Shown here piece by piece: positions 46,086 through 56,706 of a stretch of DNA of 64,000 nucleotides (position 1 is the first letter of the stretch; each line of letters starts with the position of its first letter). Source of the stretch: Acinetobacter sp. S54. Lineage in GTDB: Bacteria; Pseudomonadota; Gammaproteobacteria; Pseudomonadales; Moraxellaceae. A program made the position numbers and the translations under genes. The notes under the pieces are model-generated. The model did not search any database, was not told the DNA's origin, and saw nothing but the letters and a program-made list of their open reading frames with translations. The stretch covers positions 19,444 to 83,443 of the forward strand of contig NZ_JACVUI010000012.1 in assembly GCF_016624945.1 (NCBI RefSeq). The letters are read 5' to 3'.

Positions 46086-47051
46086 TTAAGGAATATCATC
46101 TTCAAACTCAGGTTTAACCTGAACAATAAAGTCTTGACGATTTAGACCACGCCATAAAGCAAAGGCCGTTCCGATATAAATCGAAGAATACGTTCCGACA
46201 AATACCCCTACACACATGGCTACAGAGAACCATTTTAGGCCATCACCACCCAAGAACATCATAGACACCACTACAAGAAGTAGCGTCATAGATGTATGGA
46301 TAGTACGACGTAAAGTTTCAGTCAGTGCAATATCTACGATCTCGCGTGGAGTAGCGCCGCGAATCTTACGAAAGTTTTCACGGATACGGTCTGACACCAC
46401 GATATTATCGTTCAGTGAGAAGCCAATCACGGCTAACACTGCTGCAAGAACAGTTAGGTCAAATGGCCATTGGAACAATGCAAAAGCACCAATGATGATT
46501 AGAATGTCATGAAATAATGACATCACTGCACCCATTGCCAATTTGAATTCAAAGCGAATTGTGACGTAGATCAGCATCAGAATTAATGCTAAAGCCACAG
46601 CGCCTGCCGAGCGAATATAGAGTTCATTCCCGACTTGTCCACCGACAGCATCGACTTTGTGTACCATAGCCGTGTTGTTCGGAAGCTGAACGGCCTGAGT
46701 AATAGTTTTATTCAGGTCTTCAACTTCGTGTTCTTGCACAGGCATGCGTACGATCAGGTCTTTATTGCTACCCAAGGTTTGTACCACGGCATCTTTAAAG
46801 CCTGCTTTCGCCAATGCTTGAGTCACCGCAGCCTGATTGACAGGCTGAGAGTAATTAATTTCTGCTGAAATACCACCCGTAAAATCCAGACCAAGGTTTA
46901 GGCCCTTGGTAGCAATGAAGAAAATACTAGCAATAGTCAGTAGAATCGAGAAGATCGCCGCTGGTTTGGCAATCTTCATGAACGGGATGATGCGTTCATC
47001 ATCCGGACGGCCATAAAGTTTTTGTTTCGGTTGAGTCACATCAGTCATCAT
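46086..47051 (-). CDS. secF: Protein translocase subunit SecF
   Basis: 321 residues, six-helix inner-membrane RND-like protein. An N-terminal helix is followed by LGLDFTGGISAEI (the conserved D-F-T-G-G motif), a periplasmic domain and five C-terminal helices with VIGFSLNDNIVVSDRIRENF. With SecD it uses the proton gradient to complete preprotein export. AAGGAGATCG precedes the first of two ATG codons. Only 8 bases after secD. Confidence 0.97.
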   Translation of the reverse strand: MMTDVTQPKQKLYGRPDDERIIPFMKIAKPAAIFSILLTIASIFFIATKGLNLGLDFTGGISAEINYSQPVNQAAVTQALAKAGFKDAVVQTLGSNKDLIVRMPVQEHEVEDLNKTITQAVQLPNNTAMVHKVDAVGGQVGNELYIRSAGAVALALILMLIYVTIRFEFKLAMGAVMSLFHDILIIIGAFALFQWPFDLTVLAAVLAVIGFSLNDNIVVSDRIRENFRKIRGATPREIVDIALTETLRRTIHTSMTLLLVVVSMMFLGGDGLKWFSVAMCVGVFVGTYSSIYIGTAFALWRGLNRQDFIVQVKPEFEDDIP

Positions 47052-47059
47052 CGATCTCC

Positions 47060-48961
47060 TTATATGCTCAACTTCTTCAAATTACGGCGTTTGCCATAAA
47101 TGAGCTGGACAATCGCACGAGTCACTGTAATCGCAGTAAACATCGAGCAGACAATACCAATCATCAGGGTAACAGCAAAGCCTTTAATTGGGCCTGTACC
47201 AATCGCAAATAGAATAAAAGCAACGAGGAATGTGGTTAAGTTCGAGTCAAAAATAGTGTTATAAGCTCGATCATAACCCGCTACAATCGCCTGTTTAGGC
47301 GATGCTCCCCATTTCATTTCCTCACGTATTCGTTCACAGATCAGAACGTTAGCATCGACGGCCATACCAATGGTAATGACAATACCTGCAATACCCGGCA
47401 AGGTAAGGGACGCGCCAATCCACGACATGACTGTTAAAATCATGGCAAGGTTAAATACTAATGCGAAGTTGGCAATTAAACCAAACAGACGGAAGAATAC
47501 CACCATCCAGATCGCGACCAAAATAAAACCGACTTCAGTCGATAATATCCCTTTGTCGATATTTTCCTGTCCCAGACTCGGCCCGACGACACGTTCCTCA
47601 ACAAAGTACATCGGCGCTGCCAAAGCACCCGCACGTAACATTAATGCAAGTTCTGAAGCTTCTTGTGGAGATGCGAGTCCAGTAATACGGAACTGTGAAC
47701 CCAATACAGCTTGAATGGTAGCGGCATTAATAACGACTGATTCTGTATATGGTGTGCGAACTTCAGTCTGTGCACCGGTTACAGGATCGTTCACATAGCT
47801 AATGCGTTGTTTATTTTCAATAAACAATACCGCCATTCGTTTGCCCACCGAATTACGGGTGGCATCTGCCATAAGTTTGCCACCCGCACTATCCAGTGTG
47901 ATGTTGACTTCTGCACCGCCAGTATCCTGACTAAAACCAGAACTTGCGTTTTGCACACGTTCACCTGTCAAAATACGGTTACGATTCAGCAATAACTGAC
48001 GACCGCTATCGAGTGATTCGTAAGCAAAAACTTCTGTGCCCGGTGGTAAAGGCTGGCCATTATATTTACCTGTATAGCGGTCAATATATTGATCGTTCTG
48101 GTCAGAGACTAAACGGAATTCCAGATTTGCTGTACGTCCAAGAACACGTTTGGCTTCTGCTGTATCTTGTACACCTGGTAATTCCACCACAATGCGGTTA
48201 TTACCCTGAGTTTGTACCAGTGCCTCTGCCACACCCAATTCATTAATACGATTACGTAAGGTCGTTAAGTTCTGATTCACCGCATAAGACTGAATTTCCT
48301 GACGACGGGCATCGGTATAAGTCAAACGCAAGCTAGAACCGCTATCGGTTGCCATAGCCTGTTGCGTGAATTCATTGCCATTACGGCGCAAGAAATCCAT
48401 TGCAGCATCACGGTCAGTATTATTCGTAAACTGAACTGTAATCGCATTATTATTGAGTGAAAGACTATTGAATTTGATATTGTTGTCACGGAATTGACGA
48501 CGAATATCACTTGCCGAAGTTTCCATGCGTTGAGCGATGGCTTTGTCCATATCGACTTCAAGTAGGAAGTGGACACCACCACGTAAGTCAAGACCAAGTT
48601 TCATTGGTTTTGCCCCAATCTTCTGCAACCACTCGGGTGTCGTTGGTGCAAGATTGAGTGCAACCACATAGTTTTCACCCAAATCACGACGTAATACATC
48701 CTGTGCTTTAAGCTGATCTTCAGATGAACTTAAACGCAACAGAGCCGCATTGGTACTGAAGGTATTGTCATGGCTTGGAATGTTGGCAGTTTTTAAAATT
48801 TGCTCTGCTTTTTGTATAATGCTCTGATCAATTTGAGTACCGGCTTTGGCACCTGAAATCTGAACAGCAGGTTCATCTGGATACAAACTAGGCAGCGCGT
48901 AAAGTGTACTGATGATGAGTACAACCACAATCAGTACATATTTCCATGCAGGGTAACGCAT
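47060..48961 (-). CDS. secD: Protein translocase subunit SecD
   Basis: 633 residues from the ATG at 48959-48961 (MRYPAWKYVLIVVV), with AAGAAG as ribosome-binding site; 12 more codons upstream are open but unlike the family. Helix 1, a large periplasmic P1 domain with LGLDLRGGVHFLLEVD, and five C-terminal helices with IAGIVITIGMAVDANVLICERIREE. Partner of SecF. Its N-terminus lies 55 bases from yajC, so the yajC-secD-secF operon is intact. Confidence 0.96.
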   Translation of the reverse strand: MRYPAWKYVLIVVVLIISTLYALPSLYPDEPAVQISGAKAGTQIDQSIIQKAEQILKTANIPSHDNTFSTNAALLRLSSSEDQLKAQDVLRRDLGENYVVALNLAPTTPEWLQKIGAKPMKLGLDLRGGVHFLLEVDMDKAIAQRMETSASDIRRQFRDNNIKFNSLSLNNNAITVQFTNNTDRDAAMDFLRRNGNEFTQQAMATDSGSSLRLTYTDARRQEIQSYAVNQNLTTLRNRINELGVAEALVQTQGNNRIVVELPGVQDTAEAKRVLGRTANLEFRLVSDQNDQYIDRYTGKYNGQPLPPGTEVFAYESLDSGRQLLLNRNRILTGERVQNASSGFSQDTGGAEVNITLDSAGGKLMADATRNSVGKRMAVLFIENKQRISYVNDPVTGAQTEVRTPYTESVVINAATIQAVLGSQFRITGLASPQEASELALMLRAGALAAPMYFVEERVVGPSLGQENIDKGILSTEVGFILVAIWMVVFFRLFGLIANFALVFNLAMILTVMSWIGASLTLPGIAGIVITIGMAVDANVLICERIREEMKWGASPKQAIVAGYDRAYNTIFDSNLTTFLVAFILFAIGTGPIKGFAVTLMIGIVCSMFTAITVTRAIVQLIYGKRRNLKKLSI

Positions 48962-49015
48962 TCGCTTTCTTCTTAAAATGAAAAAGTCGTGCAACATGCA
49001 CGACTGTTTTTATGA

Positions 49016-49345
49016 TTAAAGGTTATTCAGAGTGCCTTCAGGAAGAACTGAAATCACACTTGCGCGCTGAATTTTAACTTCATTACCACGATTCAGTTCC
49101 ACTACAGCATAATCACCTTCGATTTTTGTAATACGGCCCATTAAGCCACCAGCAAAAACGACTTCACTGCCTACACCCAGACTTTCAATCAGAGAACGAT
49201 GCTCTTTGGCACGTTTAGATTGAGGACGCCAAATAAGGAAATAAAAGATTGCAATAAATACAGCAATCATCAGTAAGTTGGTGACCATGCTTGGGCCTTG
49301 AGCCGCTGCTGGTGCTGCGTGAGCAGAAGAAATTAAAAAGCTCAT
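49016..49345 (-). CDS. yajC: SecDF-associated membrane protein YajC
   Basis: 109 residues with one membrane helix (about 21-40, NLLMIAVFIAIFYFLIWRP) and the family segment RPQSKRAKEHRSLIESLGVGSEVVFAGG, then a small SH3-like tail. Associates with SecDF. Lies downstream of tgt, separated from it by a small terminator-like hairpin. Confidence 0.95.
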   Translation of the reverse strand: MSFLISSAHAAPAAAQGPSMVTNLLMIAVFIAIFYFLIWRPQSKRAKEHRSLIESLGVGSEVVFAGGLMGRITKIEGDYAVVELNRGNEVKIQRASVISVLPEGTLNNL

Positions 49346-49373
49346 TCTGATTTCCTAAACTAAAAACCTAAAT

Positions 49374-49396
49374 TAAAAAAGGATTGTCAAATCCTG
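49374..49396 (-). terminator. Weak terminator or attenuator between tgt and yajC
   Basis: Read on the minus strand: stem AGGATT / AATCCT with a TGAC loop followed by six T residues. The stem is short, so it probably reduces rather than stops read-through into yajC-secDF. Confidence 0.55.
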
Positions 49397-49458
49397 ACAA
49401 AATACGAGTTTGTTCTGCAATTTACCTTGTCTTTTTGTTGAGCGCAAATCTAGTTGCG

Positions 49459-50794
<1,336 letters not shown>

Positions 50795-51361
50795 TTAAAA
50801 ATTAGGACGATAATCAAAACTTTGTGCGGCAGTATGATCACGAAATGGGCGAATCGATTTTTTACCTAGAGTTAAGGTATTAATCATATTATTTGGAAAC
50901 ACTTCAATATGATTATTAAACAGTTCGACATTGCGGTTAAAGATGGTGATAGCAGCACTGACATTGTCATTTTGCTCATCAATCTCGTTCATCATGCGTA
51001 AGTAGATTTCATTGGCTTTAAGTTCTGGATAGTTCTCAACCACGACATTTAAACTACGCATCAATTCTTTATTTAAACTCTCAATCCGCTGTAACTGAGC
51101 AATGTCTGTATGTTCGACATTCAAATTTAGAATACTCTGACGCAATTCAGTTACTTTTTCCAAAGTTCCTTTTTCAAAACTGGCATATTGTTCAACCATG
51201 GGGGTGAGTTCATCCAATACTTTTAATTTTTGCCGTTCATAAGTCGCGACATCTGCCCATGCGCGCTTAGTTGCATTAAAATGCAATACAATTTTATTAC
51301 GAATCAAAATACCAAAAACAATAATGATTAAAATAATGAGCAGAAAAATCCACAAACCCAT
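50795..51361 (-). CDS. lemA: LemA family protein
   Basis: 188 residues: one N-terminal membrane helix (about 2-20, WIFLLIILIIIVFGILI), then a long helical, coiled-coil-like domain with KRAWADVATYERQKLKVLDEL and NVELFNNHIEVFPNNM, the conserved LemA end, finishing SFDYRPNF. Members have an extracytoplasmic helical domain. GGGGAT ribosome-binding site. Follows the DUF3137 gene by 18 bases; this pairing is common and suggests a joint membrane role, but the function is not established. Confidence 0.9.
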   Translation of the reverse strand: MGLWIFLLIILIIIVFGILIRNKIVLHFNATKRAWADVATYERQKLKVLDELTPMVEQYASFEKGTLEKVTELRQSILNLNVEHTDIAQLQRIESLNKELMRSLNVVVENYPELKANEIYLRMMNEIDEQNDNVSAAITIFNRNVELFNNHIEVFPNNMINTLTLGKKSIRPFRDHTAAQSFDYRPNF

Positions 51362-51379
51362 TGTATATCCCCAAGATTT

Positions 51380-52411
51380 TTATTTTAAAAAAGTACTGAG
51401 ATCAGAACACAGTTGTTCATAATGTTTTAATCGAAAGGTGCGTAAATGTCCACGTAAACTTGAAATATCCTGAATTTCCCGTGTTTTGGAACTCACCTCA
51501 AATAAATTAGCATCCCCTAAAAAACACATCATATTTTGATGAGAATGGAAAATCAGTTCACCTTTACGCGATTTAAAAAAATCAGACAAACGCAGTAATA
51601 ATGCAGGAGTAAGTGTTTTGACCAATTGTAGTTGATCTATCCCGTAAATCTGTAGATGCTGATTAATCTGGATATCACTGCTGTTCCAGCGGACTTCGTA
51701 TGGGAATCCAATGTCCCGACGTAAATTAGACACTGCAAGTCCGCGTAGTTCTGTCTCAAAGATAAAAACGCCCCATTGATTTTTTTCTGTACGACGAATA
51801 GTCACTTTGTCTCCATCTGCATCACGAATATGCGTTTCTTCGATGTAGATATATTGGAAAATAAAAGCAGGGTATTGATGGTTCTCATCATCACTGATAT
51901 TTGCACTGGCATACCACGGAATTTGATTGGAGGTGGAACCTTTATTAAAGAGGGGAAAGCTGTTTTTAAGTTGATTAATCAACAAGGTTGAACTCATACC
52001 TAAAGGTAAATGTTCAGGGATTCGCCCAAATTTTAAATGGTAACGGGTTTCAATCGACTTTTCTTCCAAATAGCGAATGACTTCTTCAATGACATCATCT
52101 GTTTCATACAAAATAAACGCCAGAAAAAATAAGCCAATGGTGCAGAAAAGACCCAAAGCAAAAGGAAATCCAAAGTGAGGTAGGGCAAACATTAGCAAGA
52201 AACTGATGACACCCATTAACATCAGAAACTTGGGCAAACCATTATCAAAACGTAGAGTGGGGATATCTCCCCACGGATGCAGTTGATCAAGAATTTGCTG
52301 GTACGTTTCAGCTTTTTCACCGATATCCCAGAGTCGCGCGATATTACGAAATACATGCGCATTTTTTCTACGACGAATATGAAATGCGCGTTGTACGCTC
52401 GTGATTGGCAT
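51380..52411 (-). CDS. DUF3137 membrane protein
   Basis: 343 residues with a cytosolic N-terminus, two adjacent membrane helices (about 62-105, LMLMGVISFLLMFALPHFGF and ALGLFCTIGLFFLAF) and a long C-terminal soluble domain containing SADAEN-like stretches and FQYIYIEETHIRDADGD. This matches DUF3137 proteins, usual neighbours of lemA. It lies 9 bases downstream of queA and 18 before lemA, so all three may be co-transcribed. Function unknown. Confidence 0.75.
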   Translation of the reverse strand: MPITSVQRAFHIRRRKNAHVFRNIARLWDIGEKAETYQQILDQLHPWGDIPTLRFDNGLPKFLMLMGVISFLLMFALPHFGFPFALGLFCTIGLFFLAFILYETDDVIEEVIRYLEEKSIETRYHLKFGRIPEHLPLGMSSTLLINQLKNSFPLFNKGSTSNQIPWYASANISDDENHQYPAFIFQYIYIEETHIRDADGDKVTIRRTEKNQWGVFIFETELRGLAVSNLRRDIGFPYEVRWNSSDIQINQHLQIYGIDQLQLVKTLTPALLLRLSDFFKSRKGELIFHSHQNMMCFLGDANLFEVSSKTREIQDISSLRGHLRTFRLKHYEQLCSDLSTFLK

Positions 52412-52420
52412 TGTGATGAT

Positions 52421-53461
52421 TTACCTTGATTGGGTTTGATCGATCAGCATTGCATCGCCATAACTAAAGAAACGATATTTTTCAGCTACCGCATGCTGAT
52501 AGGCTTTTAAAATATTTTCTCGATTTGAGAGCGCCGAAACTAACATCAATAATGTCGATTCAGGTAAATGGAAATTGGTAATCAAACGATCTACCACACA
52601 GAACTGATAACCGGGATAGATAAAAATTTGGGTATCACCTGTCCATGCTGCAATCTTACCTTGATGAGCCTGTGCCGCGCTTTCTAGTGCACGAGTCGCG
52701 GTCGTTCCAACGGCGATTACTTTATTACCCCTTGCTTTGGCTTGCTGAATCAAATCAACAGTTGCTTGAGGTACATCACACCATTCACTATGCATAGTAT
52801 GATTTGTAATATCATCCGTTCGTACAGGCATAAATGTTCCCGCACCTACATGCAAGGTAACAAAAGTTTTTTGAATGCCTTTTTGCTCTAATTGCTTAAG
52901 CAGAGCTTCATCAAAATGCAGACTTGCAGTCGGAGCTGCGACACTGGCAATTTTTTCGGGATCATGAAATACAGTTTGATAACGTTCTGTATCGATGGCT
53001 TCGGCTTCACGATTAAAATACGGGGGAATCGGAAGTTGTCCATAACGATCCAATACCGATAAGATAGGTTCAGAGAACTCCACGACAAATAAGTTTTCAT
53101 AACGGCCTTGTACCGTGACTTTTACACCATCAGTACCCACAAATAATTCTGCACCTGCTTTAGGCGTATTGCTGGCTTTTATGTGGCAATGTGCAAGGGT
53201 TTGATCCAGCATACGTTCAACCAAAACTTCAACTGCGCCACCGCTTGCACGTTTACCTTTTAAACGCGCTTTCATGACTTTGGTATCGTTTAAAACCAGT
53301 AAATCACCTTCGTCCAATAAATCTACAATATCTTTAAATAGGCGATCATGATATTGACCTTGATCGTCTAAATGTAAAAGACGCGAGGCACTACGCGACT
53401 CAAGAGGATAACGGGCAATTAATTCATCAGGAAGATCAAAGTTAAAGTCTGAAAGCTGCAT
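52421..53461 (-). CDS. queA: S-adenosylmethionine:tRNA ribosyltransferase-isomerase
   Basis: 346 residues from the ATG at 53459-53461 ([19 protein letters not shown]), the start usual for the family; an upstream in-frame ATG (53473) with AGGCGC before it adds four residues and cannot be excluded. Transfers the ribosyl part of SAM to preQ1-tRNA to make epoxyqueuosine. Conserved segments are [26 protein letters not shown] and [12 protein letters not shown]. Pathway neighbour of tgt. Confidence 0.95.
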   Translation of the reverse strand: MQLSDFNFDLPDELIARYPLESRSASRLLHLDDQGQYHDRLFKDIVDLLDEGDLLVLNDTKVMKARLKGKRASGGAVEVLVERMLDQTLAHCHIKASNTPKAGAELFVGTDGVKVTVQGRYENLFVVEFSEPILSVLDRYGQLPIPPYFNREAEAIDTERYQTVFHDPEKIASVAAPTASLHFDEALLKQLEQKGIQKTFVTLHVGAGTFMPVRTDDITNHTMHSEWCDVPQATVDLIQQAKARGNKVIAVGTTATRALESAAQAHQGKIAAWTGDTQIFIYPGYQFCVVDRLITNFHLPESTLLMLVSALSNRENILKAYQHAVAEKYRFFSYGDAMLIDQTQSR

Positions 53462-53586
53462 AATACGGGACATTACAAAATTTGCGCCTAGTATAGTCTT
53501 TTTGGCTTTTGGAGGGGAGCTATGATGATTTTATCCTGATAAAAGTTTGTTTGCTGCAAAAGTAGGCAATAGTCAAAGACTTATCG

Positions 53587-53614
53587 TTGACAAGTTTTTT
53601 AAACGCGCTATTAT
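53587..53614 (+). promoter_or_regulatory. Promoter of the tRNA-Leu gene
   Basis: Perfect -35 TTGACA (53587-53592), 16-base spacer, -10 TATTAT (53609-53614, five of six consensus). The GC-containing sequence just after (ACGCAA) resembles stable-RNA discriminators. It lies about 30 bases before the mature tRNA. Confidence 0.75.
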
Positions 53615-53642
53615 ACGCAACACAAAGCAAGCATCATACTCT

Positions 53643-53729
53643 CCCGAGGTGGTGAAATTGGTAGACGCGGTGGACTCAAAATCCACTGTCAGCGATGACG
53701 TGTCGGTTCGAGTCCGACCCTCGGGACCA
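53643..53729 (+). tRNA. tRNA-Leu (anticodon CAA)
   Basis: 87-nucleotide class II tRNA. Acceptor stem CCCGAGG / CCTCGGG, U8-G-G, D-loop GGTAGAC, anticodon stem GTGGA / TCCAC with loop CTCAAAA, anticodon CAA at 53677-53679, long variable arm, T-loop GGTTCGAGTCC, discriminator A and an encoded CCA at 53727-53729. It reads UUG codons. Single gene with its own promoter, at the border between the housekeeping block and accessory DNA. Confidence 0.96.
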
Positions 53730-53958
53730 CTTATTAATCAATAAGTTATAAGAAAATTAATTTTTTTAAACCTTCAAATTTTGTAGACTTCTCTTAATCT
53801 GTAGCTCTTTTGTAGACAGTTGCTAATATTTCCATATCTATTCTATTATCGCCAAATGTTCTGAATTGTCAGTATTTATTACCGATCCTTAATTCACTTA
53901 GACGAGCGATTTGAAGTAACACAATCAAGCTTACTACCCATTTTTGAGCAATGGAACG
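53730..53958. other. Intergenic DNA after tRNA-Leu
   Basis: AT-rich, no gene. An AT-rich hairpin ACTTATT / AATAAGT (53729-53746) with a later T run may be a weak tRNA terminator. The heptamer TGTAGAC occurs twice (53782-53788 and 53811-53817); this resembles IS3-family terminal sequence but is too short to prove it. Confidence 0.4.
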
Positions 53959-53959
53959 T

Positions 53960-54061
53960 ACAGATGTATTTGATTATTATTGAAATGTTTACAATCCGAT
54001 TAAATGCCATTCGTATCAAAATGCGATAAGTCCAGAAGCCTATGAGGTAGTTTCAAACTGA
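53960..54061 (+). pseudogene. Decayed 3' end of an IS3-family transposase (OrfB)
   Basis: Read in one frame this stretch gives TDVFDYY, a stop, then NVYNPIKCHSYQNAISPEAYE and a final stop. That closely follows the C-terminal end of IS3-family OrfB integrase-domain transposases (FDYIE.FYN.RR.HS...SP..YE). An internal TGA and the lack of any upstream coding match show that only a degenerate tail remains. It marks an old insertion next to the tRNA. Confidence 0.6.
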
Positions 54062-54191
54062 GGCTGTTTTGTGTCTATGATACTAAGAATGATTCGTTGG
54101 CAGGGTACTAGATAACGGAAGGACTGGGGCTTCGAGTTTTGTGTGGTTATGCCTCTAGCCCCTGCTAATAAAATAAGACGGATAGAATTTT
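54062..54191. other. Spacer between the transposase remnant and the TonB receptor gene
   Basis: No gene. Contains a long-range inverted repeat GGGGCT / AGCCCC (about 54123-54172), without a T tract, so not a typical terminator. Confidence 0.35.
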
Positions 54192-56606
54192 TTAGAATTG
54201 TGTTTTAACAGAAAAAGCGACTGTTCTCGGATCGCCTAAATAAGTACTGCTTGCCCAGTAATTTTTACCAGTTACATTTGATAATGTTAAATTAAAAGTA
54301 GTTGGGTATTTTGCGATAAGGGTCCTATATCGTGCCCCAATATCGAATAAAGTATAACTAGGAATTTTATCTGTATTCAAGCTGTTTCCGTATTTTTCAC
54401 CTGTATAGTACGCCCCACCACTAATTGTTAAACCTTCAATTTGAGGCACAGCATATTCCGCATAGATTTTTGCCATTTTTGATGCTGCATTGGTTGGCTT
54501 GTTACCTTCAATTGCTTTATTTTCAGCTTTTTCAACATTTAAATCCATCAATGTTGTTCCGCCAAGAATAGTTAGATTATCCGTAATTTTTCCTGTTGCT
54601 GTGAGTTCTAATCCTTGGTGGATTTGTTCACCATCTTGGGTCAAAGTTGGTTTGGGTGTGGTTGTGTTATCTTCATAGCTATTTGCTTTTTCTATTCTAA
54701 ATATAGCAGCAGTTAATAATACATTTTTATTTAGAGTATATTTTGCTCCAACTTCATATTGTTTACTTTTATATGGCTCTAAAATTTCACCTTCATTTTT
54801 ATAATCATCTCCTACAGGTTCTCCCGCTTCTAAACTTTCTATATAAGTTACATAGGTCGTTAAATCTTCAAAGGGTTTATACATCAAAGATAATGTCGGT
54901 GTTAATTCTGATTTATCATATTTTGAGTCTTTTATACCATTATTATAATTTGTACTTATTACAGTAGCGTAGTTTGCCCCAATTAGCGCACTCCATTGGT
55001 CATTAAATACTATATCGTCGCCTATTAATATATTTTTATATTGTGTTTTCCAACTAGCTACTCTTCCTCCCTGTGGATTTGGATTTGCTGGAATAATGGT
55101 ATTTTTTATTTCATCTAATGTTTTTTCAGTTAACCAATAATCACCAACATACCAATTTCTATCTCTTTTATATTTCATGTAACTTTCAGAATAGCCAATA
55201 GTTAAAAGATGATTTATTCCAAAAGTTTCAAATTTACTATCTAAATAAGCATTTCCTGCATAACTTTCAAATCCTTGCCCACCTTTTGGGAAGCGATATA
55301 GTAAAGCATTATATAAACCATCTGTTCTTGTATAAGCAAATGCATCACCAATAACATCTCTATCTGATGTTTCATAAAGAAGTGAACTTCTAAGTGTAAA
55401 AATATTATTTATATCCCATTTTAAACTACTAATAAATCTATTACTTTTTTCATCAGTTGATACAAAATCTGGTGAATAATTTTTACTGACATCAAGTTTT
55501 GGACGAGCTGTATTTGCTCCGATCACAAAGGGTAATTTTTGATTTATTCTATTTAAGTCTCTATATGCATAGTTAAAATCCATTATAAAATTATCTGTTG
55601 GCTTATAATCAAAAGCTAAGCTAATAAATTTTTGTTTTTTTCCAACATCTGCAACACTATCACCATTTTGATATAGGGCATTTATTCTATATCCAAAAAT
55701 ATTTTGATTATCTATCTGCCCACTTAAATCTAGATGTCCGTAGTATTGTTTACCCCCATAGTTTCCTATAGTAATACTTCTTTTATTTTCTAGCGTCGGC
55801 TTTTTCATCACATAATTGACCGCACCACCAACTCTTCCACCGCCATATAAAAATCCTGTTGCACCACTAATGGTTTCGATTCTTTCTAAATCTTCCATGG
55901 TTGTAAAACTATAAAAATCTGCTAAAGGTATTCCATTTATAACTGCATTGTTTGAGGAAAAACCACGAATGACTGTATTGTAGTTGCCTGAAGGTTGATC
56001 ACCACCATCTTGCGTAATTGGATTCATCTTAAAAATTGGTGCCATGTCATTGGCTTGTACATTTTCAATCAAGTCTTGTGAAATTACTGTCATTGAATAA
56101 GGGGTGTCCTGTAAGTCTCTTTCTCCCCAAAGTCCCACCCCCGTTATTTTTTTAACTAGATAACCATTTTTGGCACTGCCATCTTTTTCAGCATTCACTG
56201 TGATGACAGGTAATTGGGTTGTATTACTATTCCTAGAAGTTGTTGCGGTTACATCAATTTTTTTAAGCTGCCCCACATTTCGGGTTTCTGACTTTTCTTG
56301 TTGTTCCAACTTTTTCAAACTGTAGACCGTACCATCAGAATTCTTAATGAGTTGTAAGCCACTTCCTGCCAAGGCCAAATTGAAAGCAGTATCGATATCG
56401 TAGCTACCTCTAATAGTTGGGGCGATCTTGCCTTTTAATAATTCAGGATCAGCACTCAGACTAACACTATTTTGGCGGGCAATCTGTGCCATAGTTTGCG
56501 ACAGGGAGGCAGACGGAATGTTGTAAATATAACTTTGAGCAAATGCAGTTTGATGCATACATGCTACGACTGCAAAAGCGAGTACATGATAACGATGAAA
56601 TGGCAT
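54192..56606 (-). CDS. TonB-dependent siderophore receptor with signalling (STN) domain
   Basis: 804 residues from the ATG at 56604-56606 with GGGGA upstream. Signal peptide (about 1-24, ending TAFAQ), then an STN signalling domain (about 35-85, SLSQTMAQIARQNSVSLSAD), a TonB box PVITVNAE, the plug (QDTPYSMTVISQDLIENVQ, GGRVGGAVNYVMKKP) and a 22-strand barrel ending in VAFSVKTQF. It imports a ferric siderophore and signals through FecR-FecI, encoded just upstream. The middle of the gene uses mainly AGA for Arg and ATA for Ile, unlike both ends and the rest of the window. Confidence 0.93.
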   Translation of the reverse strand: MPFHRYHVLAFAVVACMHQTAFAQSYIYNIPSASLSQTMAQIARQNSVSLSADPELLKGKIAPTIRGSYDIDTAFNLALAGSGLQLIKNSDGTVYSLKKLEQQEKSETRNVGQLKKIDVTATTSRNSNTTQLPVITVNAEKDGSAKNGYLVKKITGVGLWGERDLQDTPYSMTVISQDLIENVQANDMAPIFKMNPITQDGGDQPSGNYNTVIRGFSSNNAVINGIPLADFYSFTTMEDLERIETISGATGFLYGGGRVGGAVNYVMKKPTLENKRSITIGNYGGKQYYGHLDLSGQIDNQNIFGYRINALYQNGDSVADVGKKQKFISLAFDYKPTDNFIMDFNYAYRDLNRINQKLPFVIGANTARPKLDVSKNYSPDFVSTDEKSNRFISSLKWDINNIFTLRSSLLYETSDRDVIGDAFAYTRTDGLYNALLYRFPKGGQGFESYAGNAYLDSKFETFGINHLLTIGYSESYMKYKRDRNWYVGDYWLTEKTLDEIKNTIIPANPNPQGGRVASWKTQYKNILIGDDIVFNDQWSALIGANYATVISTNYNNGIKDSKYDKSELTPTLSLMYKPFEDLTTYVTYIESLEAGEPVGDDYKNEGEILEPYKSKQYEVGAKYTLNKNVLLTAAIFRIEKANSYEDNTTTPKPTLTQDGEQIHQGLELTATGKITDNLTILGGTTLMDLNVEKAENKAIEGNKPTNAASKMAKIYAEYAVPQIEGLTISGGAYYTGEKYGNSLNTDKIPSYTLFDIGARYRTLIAKYPTTFNLTLSNVTGKNYWASSTYLGDPRTVAFSVKTQF

Positions 56607-56706
56607 ATGGTTGTCCCCAGTAATCAACTAAAATTTTGTTGTTCACCTTATATGTCACTTGAGAAAGACAAGTCCCCTCAGCAGATACCATTATTTTGAA
56701 ATTTTT

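Noticed and set aside
46216..46512. 98-codon plus-strand frame inside secF
   Set aside because: It is the antisense shadow of a well-conserved gene, with no start signal.
53782..53817. Two TGTAGAC copies as insertion-sequence ends or a direct repeat
   Set aside because: Seven bases in an AT-rich region are not enough, and no matching far end or target duplication was seen.
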